A model generated the notes under the pieces. It did not search any database. It was not told the origin of the DNA and saw only the letters and a program-made list of their open reading frames with translations. DNA of 51,022 nt from Pseudomonas syringae (GTDB lineage: Bacteria > Pseudomonadota > Gammaproteobacteria > Pseudomonadales > Pseudomonadaceae): the NCBI RefSeq assembly GCF_021606685.1, contig NZ_WKCB01000039.1, positions 1 to 51,022 of the forward strand, written 5' to 3'. Position numbers and translations under genes: made by a program. Shown one piece after another: positions 9,406 to 17,235 of the stretch (position 1 is the stretch's first letter; every line of letters begins with the position of its first letter).

Positions 9406-9460
9406 TTGGCGCTCGCTGGCCCTGACCCACCGGGTCCACCGCCAGCACTGATTTGTCAAA

Positions 9461-9503
9461 ACAAAGCCCGCCCCGGGAAACCGGAGGCGGGCTTTGTTGT
9501 TTG
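9461..9503 (+). terminator. Terminator of the DUF1127 gene
   Basis: Arms ACAAAGCCCGCC (9461-9472) and GGCGGGCTTTGT (9486-9497) pair perfectly and are followed by TGTTTG. A strong intrinsic terminator 55 bp after the stop. Confidence 0.85.
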
Positions 9504-9741
9504 CAGGATTCGCCCACGAATCGGCACTTTCCAGCCAGACAGGCACAGTTAACAGATATTTGATTATTACCAGTACAGTTATCCGATACATATAAAAGCT
9601 ACGCGAATGGATAAACGTCGGCTTAATATCCAACCATCACGTGGCGAACCTCGTAGGACAGGCGTCTGAAGCCTATGGCAGCGGTGCTCGTTCAATCTCC
9701 GCGCTACGCCCACCTTAGTATTCATTTACAGGAGTCACCCC
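9504..9741. other. Upstream region of the DUF2388 cluster
   Basis: No gene seen. It holds an ACAGTTAACAG (9545-9555) and a further GTACAGT (9573-9579, in CAGTACAGTTATCC) followed by TACATATAA, so the word seen before the DUF1127 gene also occurs before the DUF2388 genes. This suggests shared control, but it is only a motif match. Confidence 0.4.
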
Positions 9742-10062
9742 ATGTCCCGTCTTCGCCTGCTCAGCGCAGCCGCCCTGTTGGTCCTGGCTACCAACGCCCA
9801 CGCGACCAGCTTCATCGTGACAACCGACTCCATCGTCGGCGCCCTGAAAGCCACTTCCGACGCCACCTCCGATGCCACCTCGTCGCTGCGTGACAATAAG
9901 GTCGTGCGCGCCGCGCGTGACGACGCCGCCAGCTTTGTCGCCAGCGAAGGCGCCATTCGTGGCGTGAAGCTGGAAAGCGCACTGGCACAGATCCGCCAAC
10001 AAGCACCACAACTGAACACCGCGACGGACGCACAACTGGCCCAGGCGATCCTGGCCATCTGA
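9742..10062 (+). CDS. DUF2388 secreted protein, copy 1
   Basis: A 106-aa protein with a Sec signal peptide (MSRLRLLSAAALLVLATNAHA, cleavage expected after AHA near residue 21) and a DUF2388 domain, a family found mostly in Pseudomonas. Core motif: SLRDNKVVRAARDDAASFVASEG, quoted in part as KVVRAARDDAASFVAS, then an RGxxLESAL helix and a QLAQAIL end. An AGGAG site precedes the ATG. It is the first of three tandem paralogues. Function unknown; a periplasmic or secreted location is inferred from the signal peptide. The insert with repeated SDATSDATS is specific to this copy. Confidence 0.85.
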   Translation: MSRLRLLSAAALLVLATNAHATSFIVTTDSIVGALKATSDATSDATSSLRDNKVVRAARDDAASFVASEGAIRGVKLESALAQIRQQAPQLNTATDAQLAQAILAI

Positions 10063-10074
10063 ACCTGAGCCAGG

Positions 10075-10097
10075 CAGGGAGCGCCCGCCGCTCCCTG
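10075..10097 (+). terminator. Hairpin between DUF2388 copies 1 and 2
   Basis: CAGGGAGCG and CGCTCCCTG form a perfect 9-bp stem with a CCCGC loop, 12 bp after the stop. No U-run follows. It may be an attenuator or an mRNA-stabilising structure setting different levels for the paralogues. Confidence 0.5.
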
Positions 10098-10164
10098 ACA
10101 CCTTCACTGGCTCTCGCCCGGGCATTGCGCTAGCCTTGGCGCTCGTTTTCAGTTGTCGAGTCCC

Positions 10165-10473
10165 ATGGCTTTTTCAAACCGTCTGTTACTAGCATCCGTA
10201 CTGTTATTTACCGGTGGGTCGCCAATGGCTTGGGCCTTTGACCTGACCACCCAAAGTACCGTCGCGAGCGCGTACGCCACCAGTAAGGTGACCTCCGCCC
10301 CCTTCGACAGAAAAGTCGTCGTGGCCGCTCAAGATGACGCTGCTGCCTTCATCGCCACTGGCGGTCAATGGCGGGGAGCACGGCTGGAGTCAGCGCTGGA
10401 TTACCTGCGCCACACCCAACCAAAACTTAGCGCCAGCGACCTTGAACTGGCGCAGGCAATTCTCGTCCAATAA
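10165..10473 (+). CDS. DUF2388 secreted protein, copy 2
   Basis: About 102 aa from the ATG at 10165; a TTG at 10153 would add four residues. The signal peptide ends near SPMAWA, followed by the DUF2388 core FDRKVVVAAQDDAAAFIAT, RGARLESALDYLR and LELAQAIL. It has diverged most from the other two, lacking the SIRDSK-type stretch before the core. No strong ribosome-binding site is visible before either start. Function unknown. Confidence 0.8.
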   Translation: MAFSNRLLLASVLLFTGGSPMAWAFDLTTQSTVASAYATSKVTSAPFDRKVVVAAQDDAAAFIATGGQWRGARLESALDYLRHTQPKLSASDLELAQAILVQ

Positions 10474-10512
10474 TCATCTTTGTATTTCCATCTTTGTAAT
10501 TGGAGTCATTAC

Positions 10513-10833
10513 ATGCGTAGCCCGCTGATCGCCGCCACCCTTGGCCTGCTGTTGTTGGCCGACGTTGCCCAGGCGCAAACCCTGGTGGCCACCAGTAACA
10601 TCATTGTTCGCGCTTCCGGCCGTACCATTGATTTCACTTCGGACACCACGACTTCCATCCGCGACTCCAAAGTCGTGCGCGAAGCGCATGATGACGCTGC
10701 CAGTTTCGTCGCCACCAACGGTGAGATCCGCGGCGCACAGCTGGAAGCCGCCTTCGATACCCTGCGCACCCGCCTGCCGGAAGCGCGTGACGCCAGTGAC
10801 CAGACCCTCGCCGAAGCCATTCTCGCTCTGTGA
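10513..10833 (+). CDS. DUF2388 secreted protein, copy 3
   Basis: A 106-aa protein from the ATG at 10513, which has a GGAG site 8-10 bases upstream; the longer in-frame start at 10480 lacks one and would spoil the signal peptide. Signal peptide MRSPLIAATLGLLLLADVAQA, then the DUF2388 core SKVVREAHDDAASFVATNG, RGAQLEAAFDTLR and TLAEAILAL. Its TGA overlaps the GTG start of the DUF4105 gene (GTGA), so the two are translationally coupled and probably act together. Function unknown. Confidence 0.85.
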   Translation: MRSPLIAATLGLLLLADVAQAQTLVATSNIIVRASGRTIDFTSDTTTSIRDSKVVREAHDDAASFVATNGEIRGAQLEAAFDTLRTRLPEARDASDQTLAEAILAL

Positions 10834-12791
10834 GGCGCCTCACCGCCTGGCTCCTGGTCGGGGCTGTGCTGCTGTGTGCCAACGCAGCCCAGGCCAGCCT
10901 GCAACTGCGGCTCAAGACCGATGGCTTGAGCCCGGCCGAACAGCAGGCCAGCCAGGCATTGCTTGATGAAGCGCTGCGCTCGCTGCCGCCGCGCTTTATC
11001 GAACAACTGGACCGAACCATAGACGTCGGCTGGACCGACAAGATGCCCGAGAACGCCTACGGCCAGGCCTCCCTGGTGTCGGAGCTGGACCTCAACCGCA
11101 ACCTGCTGGCCAGCCTGACCGACGGCAGCGCCGCCACCCAGAAAACCAATCGCCCCCACGGCACCGTGCGCCGGGAAATGCTCGCCACCGTGCTGCATGA
11201 ACTGACCCACATCTATGACCGTGCACGCCTGTGGTCCAAAGACGAGCGCACGCTCATCCAGCGCTGCAGCCGCCAGAACAACATCACCGGCCTGATCGGC
11301 CTGCCCGATCAATGCCGTGGCCAGAACGACCGGCGCTTTACTCTCAGCGACGACCCACGCCTGCTGGACCTTGCCGGCTGGCCGCAATATGTCGGCCGTC
11401 GCGGTGAGCGTGAACAGCACAACCGTCAGATCGTGCGCAGCCCGGACATCTACGAAACCACCAGCCCGCTGGAGTTCGTCGCGGTCAACATGGAGTACTT
11501 TCTCCTCGACCCGAGCTACGCCTGCCGTCGCCCCGCGTTGTTCCGCTATTACAAGGAACACTTCGGCTGGGCCCCGCCCGACCAGGACACCTGCGCCAAG
11601 AGCTACGCATTCCTCAACGCCGGTAATGATTTCGCCAAGACGCCCCTGGGCCACGTCGACCCGGAGCGAGTCTACGAAATCGACTACCTGCTCGCCGAAG
11701 CCAACCAGAACCTGGTAAGCCGCTGGGGCCACAGCATGTTGCGCCTGGTGATCTGCGCGCCGGGCCGCCCGCGTGGCCCGGATTGCCGGCTGGATCTGGA
11801 CCAGCACCTGGTGCTGTCCTACCGTGCCTTTGTCGGTGACGTACAGCTGTCGAGCTGGGACGGCCTGGTCGGCAAATACCCGTCACGGCTGTTCGTCCTG
11901 CCGCTGGCTCAGGTGATCGACGAATACACCAAGACCGAGCTGCGTGGCTTGGCGTCGGTGCCGCTGAAACTCACACGCCAAGAGATCAACGACACTGTCG
12001 AGCATGCCGCCGAAATGCACTGGAGCTACGACGGCAGCTACTTCTTCCTCTCCAATAACTGCGCCGTCGAAAGCCTCAAGCTATTACGCAGCGGCAGCGC
12101 CAACCCGCAATTGACCGGGCTGGACAACATCACCCCCAATGGCCTGCTCGAAGTCCTGCAAGCCCGCGGCCTGGCGGACACCAGTGTACTCAACGACAAA
12201 CGCGAGGCGTTGCGCCTGGGGTATCACTTCGACTCCTTCCGCGAACGCTACCAGGCGATGTTCGATGTGCTGCGCAAACACCTGCCGATCAAACAGACCC
12301 AGGTCGAAGACTGGCTGTCCCTGAGCGCCGCAGAACGCCGCCAGTGGTTCGACCAGGCCGACCTGCGCACCAGCGCCGCGCTGTTGCTGCTGGAGCAGGC
12401 GAGCTTTCGCAAACAGCTGATGCTGGCCCAGGACGAAGTCAAACAACGCTATCTGGGTGCCCGCGAGCTGAAAAACGGCGGCATGGAGAAGGCCAACGCC
12501 ACGCTGCAACAAATCCTCGCCAACAGTGGCTTCCTCAGCCGCCCGGCGGAACTGCTGGGCAGCGGCGGCTATGGGCTGCCGCAACCGTCGGAGGCCAAGC
12601 GCCTGGAATCGGAAAGCGCCGAGCGCCAGAAGCAGCTGCAATCGCTGACCGGCGAGCTGGATAAAGAGGTGAGGGCGCTGCTGGAGCCTTCCCGCGCGGC
12701 CGAAATTGCTGCCTGTGAAGCCAACCTCAAACAAGTCGGCGAGCACTTGCGCAAGCTGCACAAGGCTGCGGGCGGCCTCGAACTGCCCTGA
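10830..12791 (+). CDS. DUF4105 periplasmic protein with an HExxH motif
   Basis: A 653-aa exported protein with signal peptide MRRLTAWLLVGAVLLCANAA ending near AQA. The N-terminal module has HELTH (residues 123-127), a zincin-type zinc site, with a downstream EFVAVNMEYF that could give a further ligand. The middle module is DUF4105 (Lnb N-terminal type), with RWGHSMLRLVICAPG and SNNCAVESLKLL, a conserved His and Cys as in NlpC/P60-like folds. The C-terminal third is helical and charged. The GTG start overlaps the stop of the third DUF2388 gene. Protease or hydrolase activity is inferred from motifs only. Confidence 0.82.
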   Translation: MRRLTAWLLVGAVLLCANAAQASLQLRLKTDGLSPAEQQASQALLDEALRSLPPRFIEQLDRTIDVGWTDKMPENAYGQASLVSELDLNRNLLASLTDGSAATQKTNRPHGTVRREMLATVLHELTHIYDRARLWSKDERTLIQRCSRQNNITGLIGLPDQCRGQNDRRFTLSDDPRLLDLAGWPQYVGRRGEREQHNRQIVRSPDIYETTSPLEFVAVNMEYFLLDPSYACRRPALFRYYKEHFGWAPPDQDTCAKSYAFLNAGNDFAKTPLGHVDPERVYEIDYLLAEANQNLVSRWGHSMLRLVICAPGRPRGPDCRLDLDQHLVLSYRAFVGDVQLSSWDGLVGKYPSRLFVLPLAQVIDEYTKTELRGLASVPLKLTRQEINDTVEHAAEMHWSYDGSYFFLSNNCAVESLKLLRSGSANPQLTGLDNITPNGLLEVLQARGLADTSVLNDKREALRLGYHFDSFRERYQAMFDVLRKHLPIKQTQVEDWLSLSAAERRQWFDQADLRTSAALLLLEQASFRKQLMLAQDEVKQRYLGARELKNGGMEKANATLQQILANSGFLSRPAELLGSGGYGLPQPSEAKRLESESAERQKQLQSLTGELDKEVRALLEPSRAAEIAACEANLKQVGEHLRKLHKAAGGLELP

Positions 12792-12813
12792 CACCCAGGC
12801 CTGAACACAGTCC

Positions 12814-12909
12814 AAATGTAGGAGGGGGCTTGCTCCCGATAGCGGTGGATCAGCCAATGAATCTGGTGGCTGACACTCCGCTATCGGGAGCAAGCCCCCT
12901 CCCACATTT
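12814..12909. repeat. REPIN (inverted REP pair)
   Basis: Two REP sequences face each other. The left begins AAATGTAGGAGGGGGCTTGC (12814) and ends GCGG at 12845; the right, read on the minus strand from 12909, is the same except for one base (GTGGG instead of GTAGG). The central 33 bases differ. This is the Pseudomonas REPIN layout, non-autonomous repeats mobilised in trans by a RAYT transposase, none of which is encoded here. Confidence 0.9.
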
Positions 12910-13036
12910 GACCTATGAATGTCTGAAGACCGTGCGTCCGCCCACCCTCACCTGTTTGCTCAGCGAAAGCTGGCTGAAAGCTTCCCCGTCTAGGATCGCC
13001 CCACTGCCGGCAACAGACCGGCCGTTAACAACAACA

Positions 13037-13117
13037 ATGGTGATCCTGATGTCCGCTCGTACCCGCCTGTTCGCCCCAACTCCACCCGTACGCCTCGTGC
13101 CTTTCGTTCTGCGCTGA
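13037..13117 (+). CDS. Possible leader peptide upstream of the CitMHS gene
   Basis: A short reading frame of 26 codons (or 22 from the ATG at 13049) ending 49 bp before the CitMHS start. The peptide MSARTRLFAPTPPVRLVPF is rich in Pro and Arg. Only a weak GGTGAT ribosome-binding site is visible before the second ATG. The location and composition resemble regulatory leader peptides, but there is no proof of translation and the gene is otherwise unrecognised. It could be chance in a GC-rich leader. Confidence 0.3.
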   Translation: MVILMSARTRLFAPTPPVRLVPFVLR

Positions 13118-13166
13118 CCCCAACCGGTTCGCCATTCCCTAGCCGCGCTACGCCTGGAGTACTCCT

Positions 13167-14474
13167 ATGCTGACTTTCCTTGGCTTTGCCATGGTCATCA
13201 CGTTCATGTTCCTGATCATGACCAAGCGCCTGTCCGCGCTGATCGCGCTGATCATCGTGCCGATCCTGTTCGCGCTGTTCGGCGGTTTCGCACCCAAGAT
13301 CGGCCCAATGATGCTCGAAGGCATCACCAAGCTCGCGCCGACCGGCGTGATGCTGATGTTCGCCATCCTCTACTTTGCCTTGATGATCGACTCCGGCCTG
13401 TTCGACCCGGCCGTGCGCAAGATCCTCAAGATGGTCAAGGGCGACCCGCTCAAAGTCTCGGTCGGCACCGCCGTACTGGCACTGGTGGTGTCTCTGGACG
13501 GCGACGGCGCGACCACTTACATGATCTGCGTAGCCGCCATGCTGCCGCTGTACCAGCGCATCGGCATGAGCCCGCGGATCATGGCTGGCCTGATCATCCT
13601 CGCCGGTGGCGTGATGAACATGACGCCTTGGGGTGGCCCGACCGCCCGCGCCGCCAGTGCGCTGCATGTGGACCCCTCGGACATTTTCGTACCGATGATC
13701 CCGGCCATGGCCGCGGGTGTGGTGGCGATCCTGGTCATCGCCTATATGTACGGCAAGCGCGAACGTGCACGCTTGGGCGAGTTGCACTTGCAAGGCGACG
13801 AGATCGACCATAGCGAAATCAGCGTGTCGCAATTCCCGGACGCCCGTCGTCCCAAGCTGATCTGGTTCAACGGCGCCCTGACGCTGGCCCTGATGTGCAC
13901 GCTGATCGCCGGTCTGTTGCCGCTGCCGGTGCTGTTCATGGTGGCATTCAGTATCGCGATGATCGTCAACTACCCCTGCCTGCAACAGCAAAAAGACCGC
14001 GTCGCCGCCCATGCTGGCAGCGTTCTGGCGGTGGTGGGGCTGATCTTCGCAGCCGGCATCTTTACCGGCATCCTGTCGGGTACCGGCATGGTCGACGCCA
14101 TGTCCAAAAGCCTGCTGGCGGTCATCCCTGAAGCCATGGGCCCGTACCTGGCGGTGATCACCGCACTGGTGAGCATGCCGTTCACCTTCTTCATGTCCAA
14201 CGATGCGTTCTACTACGGCGTCTTGCCGGTGCTCGCCGAAGCGGCCAGCCACTACGGCATCTCGGCCGTGGAAATGGCCCGCGCGTCCATCGTCGGCCAG
14301 CCTGTGCACTTGCTCAGCCCGCTGGTACCCTCCACCTACCTGCTGGTGGCCCTGGCGGGTATCGAATTTGGCGATCACCAGCGCTTCACCCTCAAGTGGG
14401 CAGTACTGGTGTGCCTGTGCATAATGTTCGCCGCATTGCTGATGGGGATTTTTCCGCTGTTCAGCACTCTATAA
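13167..14474 (+). CDS. CitMHS family citrate/divalent metal transporter
   Basis: A 435-aa inner-membrane protein with about 12 hydrophobic segments. It belongs to the CitMHS group (citrate-Mg2+:H+ or citrate-Ca2+:H+ symporters). Visible features are the N-terminal MLTFLGFAMVITFMFLIMTK helix, the conserved LDGDGATTYMI loop (near residue 110), NMTPWGGPTARAASAL and FMSNDAFYYGVLPVL. A GGAGT site precedes the ATG. It is followed by a hairpin and then terC. The metal preference cannot be told from sequence. Confidence 0.9.
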   Translation: MLTFLGFAMVITFMFLIMTKRLSALIALIIVPILFALFGGFAPKIGPMMLEGITKLAPTGVMLMFAILYFALMIDSGLFDPAVRKILKMVKGDPLKVSVGTAVLALVVSLDGDGATTYMICVAAMLPLYQRIGMSPRIMAGLIILAGGVMNMTPWGGPTARAASALHVDPSDIFVPMIPAMAAGVVAILVIAYMYGKRERARLGELHLQGDEIDHSEISVSQFPDARRPKLIWFNGALTLALMCTLIAGLLPLPVLFMVAFSIAMIVNYPCLQQQKDRVAAHAGSVLAVVGLIFAAGIFTGILSGTGMVDAMSKSLLAVIPEAMGPYLAVITALVSMPFTFFMSNDAFYYGVLPVLAEAASHYGISAVEMARASIVGQPVHLLSPLVPSTYLLVALAGIEFGDHQRFTLKWAVLVCLCIMFAALLMGIFPLFSTL

Positions 14475-14486
14475 TCGTACCAACTC

Positions 14487-14518
14487 AACCGCGCGGCGCT
14501 GCAGCTTGCGCGGTTTAA
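14487..14518 (+). terminator. Hairpin after the CitMHS gene
   Basis: AACCGCGC (14487-14494) pairs with GCGCGGTT (14508-14515); the loop contains a further GCTGCAGC palindrome. The following T-run is short (TTT), so termination may be partial before terC. Confidence 0.6.
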
Positions 14519-14539
14519 CACTTGCTCAAAGGAATACAC

Positions 14540-15307
14540 ATGGAATGGCTGACCAATCCGGAAATCTGGATTGCCTTCTTCACCCTGACGGCCCTAGAGA
14601 TCGTCCTGGGCATCGATAACATCATCATGATTTCGATCCTGGTCAGCCGCATGCCCAAGCATATGCAGGCGCGCACCCGGATCTTCGGCCTGGCGCTGGC
14701 CATGGTCACGCGAATCCTGTTGCTGCTGTCCATCACCTGGGTCATGCAACTGACCGCCGACCTGTTCGTGGTCTTTGGCCAGGGCATTTCCGGTCGTGAC
14801 CTGATCCTGTTCTTCGGTGGCCTGTTCCTGCTGTGGAAAAGCTCCCAGGAGATGTACCACGCCCTGGAAGGTGAAGACGAAACCCAGGAAGAACCGGGCG
14901 GCAAGGGCGGCAAGTTCATCTACACCATCATCCAGATCGCGATCATCGACATCGTGTTCTCGCTGGACTCGGTGATCACCGCCGTCGGCATGGTTTCCCA
15001 TGTACCGGTCATGGTCGCGGCGATCGTGGTTGCCGTCCTGGTGATGATGCTGGCAGCCGGCACCATCAGCGAGTTCATCGACAAGCACCCGTCGCTGAAG
15101 ATGCTGGCGCTGTCGTTCCTGCTGGTGGTGGGTACCGTGCTGATCGCCGAATCCTTCGACGTGCACGTGCCAAAAGGCTACGTCTACTTCGCCATGGCGT
15201 TCTCGCTGGCAGTGGAAGCGGTGAACATCAAGATGCGTACCGCCATCGCGAAAAAGAAGAAACAGCAGGACCCTGTGAAACTGCGCAAGGACATCCCGGG
15301 TCAATAA
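14540..15307 (+). CDS. TerC family integral membrane protein
   Basis: A 255-aa protein starting at the ATG with an AAAGGAA site upstream (an earlier TTG frame lacks support). Seven or so hydrophobic segments carry the family marks ALEIVLGIDNIIMISIL near residue 20 and IAIIDIVFSLDSVITAVGM near 135, with paired acidic residues in the membrane. TerC-type proteins take part in metal ion homeostasis (manganese export to secreted enzymes in some bacteria) and tellurite resistance in others. A basic tail (KKKKQQ) ends the protein. It ends in a strong terminator. Which ion it serves here is unknown. Confidence 0.88.
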   Translation: MEWLTNPEIWIAFFTLTALEIVLGIDNIIMISILVSRMPKHMQARTRIFGLALAMVTRILLLLSITWVMQLTADLFVVFGQGISGRDLILFFGGLFLLWKSSQEMYHALEGEDETQEEPGGKGGKFIYTIIQIAIIDIVFSLDSVITAVGMVSHVPVMVAAIVVAVLVMMLAAGTISEFIDKHPSLKMLALSFLLVVGTVLIAESFDVHVPKGYVYFAMAFSLAVEAVNIKMRTAIAKKKKQQDPVKLRKDIPGQ

Positions 15308-15323
15308 TCTTGGTCCGCTGCTG

Positions 15324-15352
15324 AAAATGGGGCGTTCGCGCCCCATTTTTTC
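15324..15352 (+). terminator. Terminator of terC
   Basis: AAAATGGGGCG and CGCCCCATTTT pair perfectly around a TTCG tetraloop and lead into TTC after six Ts. A near-ideal intrinsic terminator. Confidence 0.93.
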
Positions 15353-15372
15353 ATCTGCAAAAAACTGATTTC

Positions 15373-15379
15373 ATGACAG
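15373..15379 (-). promoter_or_regulatory. Possible Pho half-site
   Basis: ATGACAG (CTGTCAT on the minus strand) is the half-site of PhoB boxes. It lies about 140 bp before the Na/Pi cotransporter gene, next to A/T-rich sequence, but the second half-site is poor (TCAGTT). A candidate only. Confidence 0.25.
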
Positions 15380-15519
15380 TTTTGTTTCAATCCGTACTTT
15401 AGCTATGCGATGCTGGCACGAAACCCATTCGCCAACTACAGCTTAACTACAAGACGTAGAGCGGCACGCGGCAATTCTCATTTGCTCCTGTTGGAGTACA
15501 CCCACACGGGGGGCCGAGC

Positions 15520-17178
15520 ATGCTGACCTTGCTCAATCTGCTTTCCGCCGTGACCCTGCTTATCTGGGGCACGCACATCGTCCGTACCGGCATCCTGCGG
15601 GTCTACGGTTCCAATTTGCGCCAAGTCATCGGGCAGAACATGTCCAAGCGCTGGCTGGCGTTTGTCGCCGGTATCCTGGTGACCGCCATGGTACAGAGCA
15701 GCAACGCTACGGCGATGCTGGTGACTTCCTTCGTTGGCCAGGGCCTGATGGGGCTGATGCCCGCCCTGGCAACCATGCTCGGCGCCGACGTCGGTACGGC
15801 GCTGATGGCCCGAGTGCTGACATTCGACTTGTCGTGGCTGTCGCCGCTGCTGATCTTTCTCGGTGTGATCTTCTTTCTGTCGCGCAAACAGACGCGGGCA
15901 GGGCAGTTGGGCCGAGTGGGGATCGGCCTCGGGCTGATCATCCTGGCGTTGCAATTGATCGTCGAAGCGGCCGGACCCATCACCCACGCCCAGGGCGTGA
16001 AAGTGCTGTTCGCATCGTTGACCGGTGACATCCTGCTCGACGCCCTGGTTGGCGCCTTGTTCGCGATGATTTCCTACTCCAGCCTGGCCGCCGTCCTACT
16101 GACAGCCACCCTGGCCGGTGCCGGCGTGATCGGTCTGCACGTGGCCATCGGCCTGGTGATCGGCGCCAATATCGGCAGCGGCGTGCTGGCCTTCCTCAGC
16201 ACCAGCATGCAAAACGCGGCCGGGCGTCAGGTGGCCCTGGGCAGCCTGTTGTACAAATTGATCGGCCTGCTGTTGATCATCCCGGTGCTCGACCCGCTGG
16301 TGCTGTGGATGGATGGCCTGGACTACAGCGCCCAAGGCATGGTCATCACCTTCCACCTGCTCTACAACGTCAGCCGCTGCCTGATCCTGCTGCCGACCAT
16401 CGGGCCGATGGCACGCCTGTGCGCCTGGTTGCTGCCGGAACAAGCAGAGACCAATGGCAAAGCCAAACCCCGTCATCTCGACCTCGCTGCCCTGGCCACG
16501 CCGAGCCTGGCACTGGCCAACGCCGCGCGGGAAACCCTGCGCCTGGGCGACCTGATCGACAACATGCTCACCGCGATGCAGGAAGTGCTGCGCGGCAAAC
16601 AGACGGCCATCACCCAGGAAATGCGTAGCCTCAGCGATGACGTGGAGGCCCTGTACAGCGCGATCAAACTCTACCTGGCCCAAATGCCCCGCGAAGACCT
16701 CAGTGAACACGACAGCCGCCGCTGGGCCGAGATCATCGAATTGTCGATCAACCTCAAGCTCGCCGGCGACTTGATCGAACGCATGCTGCGCAAAGTCCAG
16801 CAGCAGAAGACCTCCCAACGCCGGCAGTTCTCGGAAGTGGGCCTGGAAGAACTCAGCGGCCTGCACAGCCAGCTGATTGCCAACCTGCGCCTGGGCCTGT
16901 CAGTGTTCCTCAGTGCCGACCCGGAAAGCGCCCGACAATTGCTGCGTGAGAAGCGCCGCTTCCGCGCCCAGGAACGCCGCCTGGCGCACGCCCACGTCAG
17001 CCGCCTGCAACGCAAGATCGTGCAGAGCCTGGAGACCAGTTCCCTGCACCTGGAACTGATTGCCGACATGAAACGGCTCAACTCGTTGTTTTGCAGCAGT
17101 GCTTATGTCGTGTTGGAAACGTCCGACACCGGCGCGCTCTCCGCCGAAGATATTGCCGACATCACACATTCGCCCTGA
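15520..17178 (+). CDS. Na/Pi cotransporter family protein with PhoU-like tail
   Basis: A 552-aa protein. The N-terminal 310 residues hold the two inverted Na/Pi cotransporter repeats, with signature VQSSNATAMLVTSF (first repeat, near 55) and SYSSLAAVLLTATLAG (second repeat, near 190). The C-terminal 200 residues are a helical PhoU-like domain containing ETLRLGDLIDNMLTAMQEVL. This is the layout of YjbB-type proteins, which in E. coli export phosphate. The direction of transport here is unknown. It stands 57 bp before the M16 gene, with no terminator, so co-transcription is likely. Confidence 0.88.
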   Translation: MLTLLNLLSAVTLLIWGTHIVRTGILRVYGSNLRQVIGQNMSKRWLAFVAGILVTAMVQSSNATAMLVTSFVGQGLMGLMPALATMLGADVGTALMARVLTFDLSWLSPLLIFLGVIFFLSRKQTRAGQLGRVGIGLGLIILALQLIVEAAGPITHAQGVKVLFASLTGDILLDALVGALFAMISYSSLAAVLLTATLAGAGVIGLHVAIGLVIGANIGSGVLAFLSTSMQNAAGRQVALGSLLYKLIGLLLIIPVLDPLVLWMDGLDYSAQGMVITFHLLYNVSRCLILLPTIGPMARLCAWLLPEQAETNGKAKPRHLDLAALATPSLALANAARETLRLGDLIDNMLTAMQEVLRGKQTAITQEMRSLSDDVEALYSAIKLYLAQMPREDLSEHDSRRWAEIIELSINLKLAGDLIERMLRKVQQQKTSQRRQFSEVGLEELSGLHSQLIANLRLGLSVFLSADPESARQLLREKRRFRAQERRLAHAHVSRLQRKIVQSLETSSLHLELIADMKRLNSLFCSSAYVVLETSDTGALSAEDIADITHSP

Positions 17179-17235
17179 ACGGATGAGGGCCCGTGAAGTC
17201 AGTTAAAGCTGACCTCACTCGCCAGGAAGCTAGTT

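Noticed and set aside
9640..9670. Possible AlgU promoter GAACCT ... TCTGA before DUF2388 copy 1
   Set aside because: The spacing is only 13 bases instead of 16-17, and the -35 is imperfect.
12990..14378. Long minus-strand frame opposite the CitMHS gene
   Set aside because: His/Asp/Gln-rich translation typical of the complement of membrane-protein codons; no motif.
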